Source of the DNA: a bacterium
Lineage (GTDB): Bacteria > Hydrothermota > UBA3073 > JACQXS01 > JAGMCI01
Direction of reading: 5' to 3'
DNA length: 37,166 nt
Assembly: GCA_030018315.1 (NCBI GenBank)
Contig: JASEGA010000019.1
Coordinates: forward strand, 1-37,166
Positions 15,641 through 23,912 of this stretch are shown here, one piece after another (the first letter of the stretch is position 1; each line of letters opens with the position of its first letter). The notes beneath the pieces were generated by a model that was given only the letters and a program-made list of their open reading frames with translations, did no database searches and was not told the DNA's origin. The translations under genes and the position numbers were made by a program.

Positions 15641-16007
15641 AAGACTTGTATACTTTAAGAGACTACTTTTAAAAAAGAAAGAAGAGCTTGAAGACCAGTT
15701 AGCTGAAATTGAGGCCAAATTTGTAAGTTCACAGCAAGAAGCTTCAAACGACCTATCTGCATATCCGCTACATACAGCTGACCTTGCCACAGATGCAGAG
15801 ACAAGAGAGGAGGAATCGCTCGTTATTAGTTCAATTGTAAACGAACTTGATAAGGTTAACAAGGCTATTGAGAAGATAGATTCTAATACTTATGGCCTGT
15901 GTGAGAAGTGTGGCAGTGAAATATCTGAGAGGCGGCTTAAGCTCATCCCTTATGCAGAATTTTGCACTAAATGTGGTTCACCGTGGAGTGGGGAAGAAAA
16001 GCGATAA
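15630..16007 (+). CDS. DksA/TraR-family zinc-finger protein
   Basis: About 125 residues. An N-terminal coiled coil (KRLLLKKKEELEDQLAEIEA), the central AYPLHTADLATDAETREEE pattern of the YteA/DksA group, and a C4 zinc finger CEKCGSEISERRLKLIPYAE followed by FCTKC. Such proteins bind the RNA polymerase secondary channel and modulate transcription; the role of this copy is inferred from the fold. ATG at 15630 fits an AGGGGTG site; GTG at 15624 is an alternative. It starts inside the end of ileS and overlaps lspA by 37 bases. The order ileS-dksA-like-lspA is a familiar bacterial arrangement. Confidence 0.9.
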   Translation: MEAKRLVYFKRLLLKKKEELEDQLAEIEAKFVSSQQEASNDLSAYPLHTADLATDAETREEESLVISSIVNELDKVNKAIEKIDSNTYGLCEKCGSEISERRLKLIPYAEFCTKCGSPWSGEEKR

Positions 16008-16414
16008 TTGTAAGCTTAAGTGTGTTAGGAGCTGACCAATTGAGCAAATTATGGGTATCAAGTCAATTTAGTCAATCACAATCAGTTAAGGTTATAGGTG
16101 ATTTTATGAGAATTACACTTATACAAAATCCACACGCCATCTTTGGGCTACAAGTTAAGCTCCCGTTCATACCACTTGTAATCCTTGCAGTTTGTGCAGT
16201 ATGTCTTTTCTTATGGAGGTCGAGAGCTACTGCACTCTCATTTATATTAGGGGGTGCTGTTGGAAACCTAATAGATAGAATAAGAATTAAAGCAGTTATA
16301 GATTTTATTGATTTGGGGGTAAGTAAATTAAGGTGGCCTGTCTTTAATATTGCAGATTCCTGTATAACTATTGGAATACTGTGGCTAATTATTAAAGGGT
16401 TAAAAGCAAAGTAA
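15971..16414 (+). CDS. lspA: Lipoprotein signal peptidase (signal peptidase II)
   Basis: Inner-membrane aspartic protease that removes signal peptides from lipoproteins. 147 residues, four membrane segments. Catalytic Asp residues lie in GGAVGNLIDRI and FNIADSCITIG; the N-terminal ADQLSKLW and the LIQNPHAIFGL segment (usually N-x-G-A-x-F/W) also fit, with His for Gly in this copy. The ATG is inside the dksA-like gene with no clear ribosome site; GTG at 15983 is an alternative start. Its position after ileS is conserved in many bacteria. Confidence 0.93.
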   Translation: MWFTVEWGRKAIIVSLSVLGADQLSKLWVSSQFSQSQSVKVIGDFMRITLIQNPHAIFGLQVKLPFIPLVILAVCAVCLFLWRSRATALSFILGGAVGNLIDRIRIKAVIDFIDLGVSKLRWPVFNIADSCITIGILWLIIKGLKAK

Positions 16415-16427
16415 TCTAGAGGTTACA

Positions 16428-18092
16428 ATGGTAATGCGTAAATTAAGAAAAAAGATGACGGTATTTCTATGGTTTGCTGCGACTGCATTCATATTATTTT
16501 TATTCCTTGAGTGGGGAATGCGATTTAGCTCGTCAAAGAGATTGAGCCCGAGAGAGAGGGGTATAATTGGTGTAGTTAACGGTAAGCTACTATCTTACAG
16601 TGCTTATTCAAGCCTCATTGGAGTACATAGGGAACGTGGGATTGCACCGTATGAGGCAGAAAAGATTGCATTTAATGTGCTTGTTGAAGAGGCACTACTT
16701 GACGAGGTATTTGAACGTATGAAACTTAAACTTACAGATGAAGAGGTGGTCGAAATTATAAGAAATAATCCACCACCTGAATTATTAAAAGATACTTCAC
16801 TACAAACAGATGGCAGATTTGATTATGCCAAATATCATTCCATTATAGCCAGTCCAGCTAATCTTGGATGGGTTAAGTCATACCAGGCATTGATAAAGAC
16901 ACAGCTACCAAGACAGCTAGTGTATCAGAATATAGTGGCTACTGTTAGACCTACTACAATTGACTTATCTGAGGCATACTTACATGAAAATGTGAGCCTT
17001 AAGCTTGAATATGTGGTCATTGAGCCAAGAGGTGCGACCTCAAGTAAATTAGAAGTTAAGCCAGATGAGGTAAGAGAATATTACGAAAAACATAAAGAGG
17101 AGTTCAGAGTTCCGGAAAAGCCTTTGATACATTATGTATATTTTCAAGTCTTACCTACTATTGATGACGAATCTTATATAAAAGAGGAGGCTGACGAAAT
17201 ATTTGACCGCGCCAAGCAAGGGGTTCCTCTTGATACCCTTGCAATAGAATACAATTGTAAAATAACAGTTGCTGAAAATACAGGTAGGGGTTTGATTAAT
17301 CAAACCCCTACTGGTGCTCCAGTGAAGAGAGCCGATGGATATCACATTATTCAAGGGGATAAAGAGTTAGTCCTCCCAATACGACCGTCTGACGAAACTA
17401 TTGCAAAAGTAGAAGAGATGGCAACTAATTTTGTAGAGGCAGCTCGAGGTCGTACCTCTAAGGCTGGATTTGATGATGCAGTTGTAGATTATGGATTAAA
17501 AGTTGAAAAGAGTTACGGTGAAATAGGGGAACTCGACCTTTCTTACATAGACTTTAAGAAACCGAATAAAATTATAGGTCCAATTGAGGGCAATAATTGC
17601 TTCTATGTATTAAAGACTATGGGAACCGAGCCTTCCCGGGTACCAGATTTATCTGAAGTAGAACCTATTGTACATGAGAAATACTTAATGGAGCGAGCCA
17701 TTACTTTTGCTAAAGAGTTGCTCCATGTCATTCTGAGCGAATCGAAGAATCTATCCAAAGAAGATGAGTTCAAAAAAGCTATGTCTCAAAATGGACTGCA
17801 AGTCAAAACTACAGGCTTAATAAAACTCGAAAATTCACCCGAAGGCACCGATTTCTTCATTCAAGCTTTAAATATTCAGAAGGACAAAGTTGGTATTGTG
17901 GTGACTGACAAAGATGTGTACCTCGTCCATTGTTTGGATAGGGTTGAGCCATCGCAGGAGCAAATCAATAAGGAGTTACCAGAATTTGCTGGTAAATGGA
18001 TGAATGAGGAAGGTAAAAAAGTCTACACTGATTGGCTTAATAACTTAAAGACGACCGCAAACATCAAAGACTATAGATACGAAATACATTAG
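16428..18092 (+). CDS. ppiD: PpiD/SurA-like periplasmic peptidyl-prolyl isomerase
   Basis: 554 residues. A basic start and one membrane anchor (MTVFLWFAATAFILFLFLEW), then the SurA_N/PpiD helical region (VNGKLLSYSAYSSLIG; TDEEVVEIIRNNPP; LQTDGRFDYAKYHSI), typical chaperone features of PpiD, and parvulin-like segments (LEVKPDEVREYYEKHKEEFR, RADGYHIIQ). It probably helps folding of exported proteins at the outer face of the inner membrane. It is crowded with probable insertions: a family A palindrome at 17284-17311 (GRGLINQTPT, before the parvulin core), a family C copy at 17727-17752 (HVILSESKNLS), and two mini-palindromes (17029-17041, 17446-17458). Last gene of the upp operon. Confidence 0.85.
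   Translation: MVMRKLRKKMTVFLWFAATAFILFLFLEWGMRFSSSKRLSPRERGIIGVVNGKLLSYSAYSSLIGVHRERGIAPYEAEKIAFNVLVEEALLDEVFERMKLKLTDEEVVEIIRNNPPPELLKDTSLQTDGRFDYAKYHSIIASPANLGWVKSYQALIKTQLPRQLVYQNIVATVRPTTIDLSEAYLHENVSLKLEYVVIEPRGATSSKLEVKPDEVREYYEKHKEEFRVPEKPLIHYVYFQVLPTIDDESYIKEEADEIFDRAKQGVPLDTLAIEYNCKITVAENTGRGLINQTPTGAPVKRADGYHIIQGDKELVLPIRPSDETIAKVEEMATNFVEAARGRTSKAGFDDAVVDYGLKVEKSYGEIGELDLSYIDFKKPNKIIGPIEGNNCFYVLKTMGTEPSRVPDLSEVEPIVHEKYLMERAITFAKELLHVILSESKNLSKEDEFKKAMSQNGLQVKTTGLIKLENSPEGTDFFIQALNIQKDKVGIVVTDKDVYLVHCLDRVEPSQEQINKELPEFAGKWMNEEGKKVYTDWLNNLKTTANIKDYRYEIH
17029..17041. repeat. Mini-palindrome, family D (GAGGTGCGACCTC), in ppiD
   Basis: Five-base arms GAGGT/ACCTC around three bases; read as RGATS. 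Other copies: 17446-17458, 22603-22615, 24521-24533, 26686-26698. Confidence 0.65.
17284..17311. repeat. Palindromic repeat, family A, copy 3, in frame in ppiD
   Basis: Perfect 28-bp palindrome, half-site GTAGGGGTTTGATT. Encodes GRGLINQTPT at residues about 286-295. Confidence 0.97.
17446..17458. repeat. Mini-palindrome, family D (GAGGTCGTACCTC), in ppiD
   Basis: Same arms as 17029-17041; read as RGRTS in the same frame relative to the element. Confidence 0.6.
17727..17752. repeat. Repeat, family C, in frame in ppiD
   Basis: GTCATTCTGAGCGAATCGAA then GAATCT; encodes VILSESKNL. Same outer ends as 3223-3257, 11443-11468 and 25700-25725. Confidence 0.85.
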
Positions 18093-18114
18093 ATAACCAG
18101 AGTACAAGAAATTC

Positions 18115-18231
18115 TAAATCCGAAATTCTAAACAATACCTAAATTCCAATTCACCAAATCCCAAACAGTGTTTGGAACATTGGAATTTGGATTTTGGGAT
18201 TTGTTTAGAATTTAGTGCTTCGGATTTAGGA
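18115..18231. repeat. Long imperfect inverted repeat between convergent ppiD and activase genes
   Basis: AAATCCGAAATTCTAAACAA at the left is mirrored by TTGTTTAGAATTT...CGGATTT at the right; inside, ATTCCAATTCACCAAATCCC-type sequence pairs imperfectly with CCAAATTCCAATGTTCC. It fills the whole gap of 133 bases and may act as a two-way terminator. Composed of the word AATTCTAAATCC and its complement. Confidence 0.6.
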
Positions 18232-21200
18232 TTTATTTCTTATCATATATTGGTGGGCTTGATGCATGAAGGCTTCAAGTCTTGTATATGCTGTTGATTG
18301 CTCAAGCCCATCGTATGCCATATTTAAATATGGGATACCATATTGTTCTTTTACAGTTGCCATAACAGCAGCTGTATTTGTGCCGGGCATACATGTAAAT
18401 GGCATCACAGTTATTATACCGGATGCGCCTTTAAGGATGAACTCTATACACTTACCTACTGATAGGACTGCCTCACCTTCAACTGTTTGGTGTAAATAAG
18501 GGTTACTGTAGCGGAATAATGTCTCAATGTTAGGTTCTTCAAAATTTAAATTGTATTTCTTATCCCGATAAGGTTGGGACAGGAATCTTTTTTGTAGCCT
18601 GTGTTCAGCCCAGTGTAGATATTTACCTGTAACCCAATATGTAATTAGCTCCTTATAATTTTTATTTACAACACTATCTTCTTTTCTTCTAAAGTTGACA
18701 TAGAAAAACCATTCAGCAGTTGATGCCTGCCACACTTCACCGCCCAATTCTTCTATAGTTCTAACCAGATTATCATTTGAAAAATGATGCGACCTCACAT
18801 ATATCTCACCTGTAACCCCTATCACAGGTTTAGTCCCGATAGAATCGGAATTAATAGGTACAGATTCAAATTCTCTCCTTATAGCTGGCATTACTTTGTT
18901 TACATCTCTACCGGCTTCAATTTGTTTACATATGAGGTCAAGGCATTTAAAATAAACTCTATCTGTCTCCCCCTTATTAATCTCATACGGTCTTGTCTTT
19001 CTTACAAGTTTATCAATTACGTCAACTGCACATACACCTGCCCATGCTATTTTGTCAAAATTTAGTCCATACTCTTTTAAAGTTTCATAAAATTTAGACG
19101 CCTGATTTGGTGATACTATAGGGACATTATCGTAACCCATTTCAGAAAGTATAATTCTTTGTAGTTTATTATATTGGCCAAATCTACAAGGACCGCAAGA
19201 TTCGGGCATAAAGAATGCTATACTTTTAGGGTTAAAGTTTAAGTCAGCTAAAACCTTTACCATATCTCCTGTTGTTAATATACATGGAAAACATTCCTTA
19301 CCTGTAGTGTATTTTCTTCCAAGTTCAAGTGACCGCTCATCTGCGATTGGTATAACTTCTGCATTTATTTTACAATGTCTAAATGCGGCAGCAACAGCAT
19401 ATGAGTGATAGCCCATAAATGGGATAAGTAAAGTCCTACCATTGTAGTCAGTTCGGTGAGTTTTAAATATTTGCACAGCTGGCTCAGTCCTGACACTTGT
19501 TGGTACATTCTCTATTGAATCTAAAAAGGCTTCGCACCTCGTTATAACACCAGCAGGTGCAGAGTGTTCGTCTACCTCTATAACTAAGTAAGGCTTTTTG
19601 CCCATCTCTTTACTGAAGTATTTTAAGATAAATGAATCTGGACCGCAGCCAAAATTTGTTATATATAAAGGATAGAGGTTTGGCTTTTGCTTTATTATCC
19701 GGAGTGCAGATAAAATTTGTTGCCCATATCTCCAATACATATTTGGCCAATCATTTCCTATATCTATTGCCTCTATGGATAAAAAGTCCATAGGAATAGC
19801 AAGCACGCCTAGGTCGCCTAATATTTTGGGTATATTAAGGTTTAAGCCTGTATCACAGGTATTGTATGGCCTACCAACTATCACAATAGCAAGTTCTTCA
19901 AGTGAGTCAATTATATCTTTTCCCATTAATTTTATAGCCTTGTAAAACTCACTTTGTGCCTCATCTGCCTTATTAAGTGCGTGAATAACAGCAGACTTAC
20001 CTTTACCTAATTTATTACCAACTTTAGTCATAACTTCTTCAATATGCTTCTTCCCTCTCTTCAGGTATAAGATAGGTTTAATTAGCTTTATTTCTTTAGC
20101 CTCTGGATTAAGTGCTGCATCTATCACATAAGGGATAGCCTGCTCAAATGGGCAAGTATAACTTTCCTGTATTTTATGGTCTTCTTTTTGCATGGATATT
20201 ATAGATGGTATAAATATATAATCTACTTTTTTCTCAATTAAATTCAATATATGACCGTGACATGCCTTAACTGGAAAACAATGCTCAGATGTCACAACTT
20301 CAACTCCATCATGTACAATCTTTCTATTTGTTGCATTAGATAAAATAACCTTACACCCGAGTTCCTGAAAAAATGTTACCCAAAATGGCAAATATTCATG
20401 AAATATGAGCGACATCGGAATACCAATTACTGGTTGTGAATCGTGAGCCGTGTGTTGTGGGTTATAAGATTTAAGAAGGAGTTCATTCCGAATATCAAAT
20501 AAATCAACTTTTAACTTTTTACTTTTAACTTTTAACTTCTTTTCGTACCTCTCACACCTCGACCCATAGTATAATGGCTCCTCGCCTTCAAGCATAACCT
20601 TTTTTATCTCACATGAATTCGGACATTTGTCGCATTCAAAACTCTCAACATTATATCTCTTTTTGCACAAATCAAATCCTTTGAACTTACTTATTATTCT
20701 GTCTCCTGACTCCTGTATTCTGTCTTTCATACGCTCCATAGCAATTATAGCAACCCCTATTGCACCAGTCACATCATTATGAGGCGGCACTGTTACAGGC
20801 TTATTCAAGACAGACTCAAAAGCAGCCACTACCCCTTTATTATGGGCAACTGCACCCTGGAAGAATATATTATCGCCAATTGGTTTATTGCCTACAACTT
20901 TATTTAAGTAGTTATATACAATAGAATACGAAAGCCCGGCTGCCAAGTCTTCACGGTTTGCCCCTTTTTGTTGCCATGCAGTCAAATCAGATTGCATAAA
21001 TACAGTGCAGCGCTCACCAAGTCTAATTGGCGATTTACTATCAAGTGCACACTTACCAAATTCATCCTTTATATTCAAGTTAAGTCGCTCTGCCTGCTCT
21101 TCAAGGAAAGAGCCAGTCCCTGCAGCACACACTTTGTTCATCTCAAAATCCAAAATAGTCCCATTCTGCAGTGATATATATTTTGAATCTTGTCCCCCTA

Positions 21201-22554
21201 TCTCAAATATTGTATCAACTGTAGGGTCTACTTCAATTGAAGCCCTTGCCTGAGCTGTTATCTCATTCTTGACAACATCTGCACCTACAAGGTCGCCTAT
21301 CATATATCTACCAGACCCAGTAGTCCCAACTCCCTTAACTTCTACTCTGTTACCAACTTCTTCTCCTATTTCCTTAAGTCCACGTAGGACAGCATCTATT
21401 GGCCTGCCAGCAGTCCACAAGTAGCGACGAGCAATAATATTCTTGTTCTCATCTACAAGCACTACATTTGTTGAAATTGAGCCCACATCTATACCAAGCC
21501 ATACAGGGAGGGGTGTATTGCTATCCCGACCCGTCACGGTTCGGGACGGGTACGCCCCTACATCTGATAGTACTGTAGACTGTAGCCAGTGATGGGCTAT
21601 AACCTTTGGACGTACTTCCTTAAGAGGAGGCAATCCTTTATGCTCTTCTTTACGGTTGGCTAAAAATTCAGGTATTTTTTCAATTTCTAATTTCCAATTT
21701 CTAATTTCCAATTTTGCATTTTTGATTTGATTTAATGCGCACCCTATAGCACCCATAGATGCAAAATAAGTTGGTATAATAAGGTCACCATCTTTTCCAT
21801 AGGATACTTCAGATAGTTCAAATGTCTCTTTAAATGCTCTCACCATCCCTTTATTTGCAGCTACACCCCCTTGAAATGAGACGGGCTTTGTAACTTTTTT
21901 CCCTTTTGCAATAACACTCTTAAAGTTCCTTGCCAGTGCAAAACATAGACCTGCAACTATATCATTAACTGGGGTAGCTTCTTGCTGTAAGTGTATCATA
22001 TCCGTATTTGCAAACACACTACACCTGCCAGCTATTCTTGGTGGATGTATAGATGTGAGTGCAAGTTTACTAAATTCATCAATCCCAATCCCAATCCTTG
22101 CTGCCTGCTGGTCTAAAAATGAGCCAGTCCCAGCAGCACAGATTGTGTTCATAGCAAAGTCCTTTATTACATGCATACCAAGATTCTTATCATATTCTAT
22201 AAGTATAAGTTTTGAATCCTCGCCCCCTATTTCAATGATTGATTTTACTTGTGGATAGAGTGTGCCAGTTGAGATTGTATGGGCAAGTATTTCGTTAACA
22301 AATGGAATATTTAGTATCTTAGACAGAAGTTTACCACCCCTTCCTGTAGCAGACATACCAGCAAATTCTGACTCATGGTAGCTATTGAATACAAGCTTAA
22401 GAGTGTCATAAGTCCTTTTTAGTGGCTCACCCTCTATCCTTACATACCAGTCTTTTAGTACAGTAGGGGTTTGATTAATCAAACCCCTACTGTCCAGAAC
22501 TGCCACATTTATTGAAACTGACCCTATGTCTATACCTATGTATAAATCTCTCAT
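18226..22554 (-). CDS. Giant acyl-CoA dehydratase (2-hydroxyglutaryl-CoA type) activase
   Basis: About 1442 residues with two ASKHA ATPase domains and a C-terminal DUF2229/CoA-activase region. First domain: GIDIGSVSINVAV, EIGGEDSKLI, CAAGTGSFLDQQAARI (bridging-Cys loop of the [4Fe-4S] activator); second: GIDVGSISTNVVLVDE, EIGGQDSKYI, CAAGTGSFLEEQAERL. Then CDKCPNSCEI and GSRCERYEKK, and ECFPC and CGPCRFGQY Cys motifs. Such activases drive ATP-dependent electron injection into 2-hydroxyacyl-CoA dehydratases or relatives; no dehydratase is nearby, so the partner is unknown. The start at 22554 is set by homology; the 13 residues upstream are repeat-derived. Probable insertions: family A (22463-22490), a GC-rich repeat (21520-21559), and word repeats at 20506-20541, 20699-20731 and 21681-21720, mostly in linkers. 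Confidence 0.9.
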   Translation of the reverse strand: MRDLYIGIDIGSVSINVAVLDSRGLINQTPTVLKDWYVRIEGEPLKRTYDTLKLVFNSYHESEFAGMSATGRGGKLLSKILNIPFVNEILAHTISTGTLYPQVKSIIEIGGEDSKLILIEYDKNLGMHVIKDFAMNTICAAGTGSFLDQQAARIGIGIDEFSKLALTSIHPPRIAGRCSVFANTDMIHLQQEATPVNDIVAGLCFALARNFKSVIAKGKKVTKPVSFQGGVAANKGMVRAFKETFELSEVSYGKDGDLIIPTYFASMGAIGCALNQIKNAKLEIRNWKLEIEKIPEFLANRKEEHKGLPPLKEVRPKVIAHHWLQSTVLSDVGAYPSRTVTGRDSNTPLPVWLGIDVGSISTNVVLVDENKNIIARRYLWTAGRPIDAVLRGLKEIGEEVGNRVEVKGVGTTGSGRYMIGDLVGADVVKNEITAQARASIEVDPTVDTIFEIGGQDSKYISLQNGTILDFEMNKVCAAGTGSFLEEQAERLNLNIKDEFGKCALDSKSPIRLGERCTVFMQSDLTAWQQKGANREDLAAGLSYSIVYNYLNKVVGNKPIGDNIFFQGAVAHNKGVVAAFESVLNKPVTVPPHNDVTGAIGVAIIAMERMKDRIQESGDRIISKFKGFDLCKKRYNVESFECDKCPNSCEIKKVMLEGEEPLYYGSRCERYEKKLKVKSKKLKVDLFDIRNELLLKSYNPQHTAHDSQPVIGIPMSLIFHEYLPFWVTFFQELGCKVILSNATNRKIVHDGVEVVTSEHCFPVKACHGHILNLIEKKVDYIFIPSIISMQKEDHKIQESYTCPFEQAIPYVIDAALNPEAKEIKLIKPILYLKRGKKHIEEVMTKVGNKLGKGKSAVIHALNKADEAQSEFYKAIKLMGKDIIDSLEELAIVIVGRPYNTCDTGLNLNIPKILGDLGVLAIPMDFLSIEAIDIGNDWPNMYWRYGQQILSALRIIKQKPNLYPLYITNFGCGPDSFILKYFSKEMGKKPYLVIEVDEHSAPAGVITRCEAFLDSIENVPTSVRTEPAVQIFKTHRTDYNGRTLLIPFMGYHSYAVAAAFRHCKINAEVIPIADERSLELGRKYTTGKECFPCILTTGDMVKVLADLNFNPKSIAFFMPESCGPCRFGQYNKLQRIILSEMGYDNVPIVSPNQASKFYETLKEYGLNFDKIAWAGVCAVDVIDKLVRKTRPYEINKGETDRVYFKCLDLICKQIEAGRDVNKVMPAIRREFESVPINSDSIGTKPVIGVTGEIYVRSHHFSNDNLVRTIEELGGEVWQASTAEWFFYVNFRRKEDSVVNKNYKELITYWVTGKYLHWAEHRLQKRFLSQPYRDKKYNLNFEEPNIETLFRYSNPYLHQTVEGEAVLSVGKCIEFILKGASGIITVMPFTCMPGTNTAAVMATVKEQYGIPYLNMAYDGLEQSTAYTRLEAFMHQAHQYMIRNKS
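21520..21559. repeat. GC-rich repeat, family F, in frame in the activase linker
   Basis: TATCCCGACCCGTCACGGTT, CGGGACGGGTACGCCCCTAC. CCCGACCCGT pairs imperfectly with ACGGTTCGGG/ACGGGT. Encodes VGAYPSRTVTGRDS. The GTAGGGGC end is shared with 26030-26059 (ychF). Confidence 0.65.
22463..22490. repeat. Palindromic repeat, family A, copy 4, in frame in the activase
   Basis: Perfect; dyad symmetry extends to 22461-22492 (32 bp). Read from the minus strand it again gives SRGLINQTPT, at residues about 22-31, between the first beta strand (SVSINVAVLD) and LKDWYVRIEG. Confidence 0.97.
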
Positions 22555-23795
22555 CTTGAGATTGCTTCGTCCCGACAGGGTCGGTCCCTGCAATGACAGT
22601 TTGAGGTGCCACCTCTTTTCTTCTCAGCTATCTCGTAATAAAACTGCTCTATTTTTCTTGTCACCTTATCCCACGAATATCTAAGTGCTGCCTCCCTCCC
22701 CTCTTTTGCTAATCGTGTCCTGAGTTCATTGTTCTTGAATATTCCTATTATAGCATCTGCAATAGACTTAGGATTTTTAGGTTCAACTAATATTCCATTT
22801 AAGCCATTAGTTATGACTTCCCTATATCCTGGTATATTAGTAGCAACTACTGGCTTTCCTGAAGCCATTGCCTCAAGTAGGACTATACCAAAACTTTCCA
22901 TCCCTATTGCAGGTGAACAAAAAACATCACACGACGTATAATATCGGGGTAAAATCTCTGGTGATATAAACCCTTCAAAATAAATATTTTTGATTTTTGC
23001 ATTTTGATTTTTGATTTTACTTAACCATCCTTTGCCTACGACAATGAGCTTGGAATCGTGAAACTCTTGGCGTACTATCTGGAACGCCTGAATCAGATAT
23101 TTTAATCCTTTTCTTGGCTCAAATCTGCCAATAAATAGAATATTATGCCCGGCTTCAGATGATACCTGTCTGAATTTTTCAAGTCCATCAACCTCAGGAG
23201 AAAACCTTTTGGTATCTACCCCATTAGGAATGATTGTGTACGGTATTTGTATGCCTGCCTGGCGGTAAGACAGGTATCTTTGCATAGTAGTGAGAGCTAC
23301 ACGAGATACTGCAATTGCAGCATCTATTTTCCTTATATAGGGCTGTATTATATATGTAAAATATTTATACAATTTTAGGTCAGGTGCATGAGCATGAAAT
23401 GTCAGAATATTTATTGCACTTGAACACCTGAGTGCTATAAGTGGTAAAGAAGGGCTAGGCCCATGCATATGAATTATGTCAAAGCTACCCGATGAGTTTA
23501 GCACTTTTTTAACCTTTTCATTTAGTCTAAACCCAATAGGGATAACACCGACTGACCTATTTGTCGGATATGGGATTGCTATGCCAAGTCTAATTACATC
23601 TTCAGGTGATACCTGTTTATCTCTACTATCTATCTCATAGGTTTCGTAGTCCCGCCATAGGTATGTCTTGTAAGATGTTGTCAATATCTTAACTTCATGC
23701 CCCATCTTCATAAGCTCGTGAGAAGTATGGTATACATGCTCTGAGACCCCACCCGGGTATGGATAATATAAGTCAGACACAATACAAATTTTCAT
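22551..23795 (-). CDS. GT4-family glycosyltransferase
   Basis: 414 residues, GT-B fold. N-terminal domain: ICIVSDLYYPYPGGVSEHVY (nucleotide-sugar transferase start), DIIHMHGPSPSLPL. C-terminal domain: IPNGVDTKRFSPE, ILFIGRFEPRKGLKYLIQAF, and SPAIGMESFGIVLLEAMASG with the EX7E motif. It resembles phosphatidylinositol mannosyltransferase-like and sugar transferases; acceptor unknown. ATG at 23795 or GTG at 23801 is the start; a TATAGT box at 23813-23808 suggests a near-leaderless transcript. Repeat-derived parts: RYLSYRQAG (23252-23275), SKIKNQNAKIKN (22986-23018), and the C-terminal tail KRGGTSNCHCRDRPCRDEAI, which is a repeat that reaches exactly the ATGA overlap with the activase. Confidence 0.9.
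   Translation of the reverse strand: MKICIVSDLYYPYPGGVSEHVYHTSHELMKMGHEVKILTTSYKTYLWRDYETYEIDSRDKQVSPEDVIRLGIAIPYPTNRSVGVIPIGFRLNEKVKKVLNSSGSFDIIHMHGPSPSLPLIALRCSSAINILTFHAHAPDLKLYKYFTYIIQPYIRKIDAAIAVSRVALTTMQRYLSYRQAGIQIPYTIIPNGVDTKRFSPEVDGLEKFRQVSSEAGHNILFIGRFEPRKGLKYLIQAFQIVRQEFHDSKLIVVGKGWLSKIKNQNAKIKNIYFEGFISPEILPRYYTSCDVFCSPAIGMESFGIVLLEAMASGKPVVATNIPGYREVITNGLNGILVEPKNPKSIADAIIGIFKNNELRTRLAKEGREAALRYSWDKVTRKIEQFYYEIAEKKRGGTSNCHCRDRPCRDEAISR
22559..22597. repeat. Repeat, family E, forming the end of the glycosyltransferase
   Basis: AGATTGCTTCGTCCCGACAG, GGTCGGTCCCTGCAATGAC: family E ends around GTCCCGACAGGGTCGGTCCC dyad. The mini-palindrome GAGGTGCCACCTC (family D) is next to it at 22603-22615. 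Confidence 0.8.
23252..23275. repeat. Repeat, family G (CCTGCCTG...AGACAGG), in the glycosyltransferase
   Basis: Minus strand reads TACCTGTCTTACCGCCAGGC then AGGCA, coding YLSYRQAG. The Lon gene copy (29445-29468) codes YLPDNRQAG and the PilW copy (7754-7775) is similar. Confidence 0.65.
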
Positions 23796-23879
23796 TGACA
23801 CTAAACTACTATACTTTTAGTTAAAAGTCAACAATAAAAACTTGATTTTAAAGCTTTAAAGCTGTATCTTTTTAAAATT

Positions 23880-23903
23880 GTAGGGGTTTGATTTATCAAA
23901 CCC
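23880..23903. repeat. Palindromic repeat, family A, copy 5, degenerate, intergenic
   Basis: GTAGGGGTTTGATTTATCAA then ACCC. One base changed at the centre and the right arm shortened. Only ten bases before the TonB-receptor-like start, so it would shape that mRNA leader. Confidence 0.9.
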
Positions 23904-23912
23904 AAATTAGAG

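Noticed and set aside
18226-22593. Activase start at 22593
   Set aside because: The first 13 residues (MQGPTLSGRSNLK) are translated repeat; the family begins at MRDLYIGIDIGS (22554).
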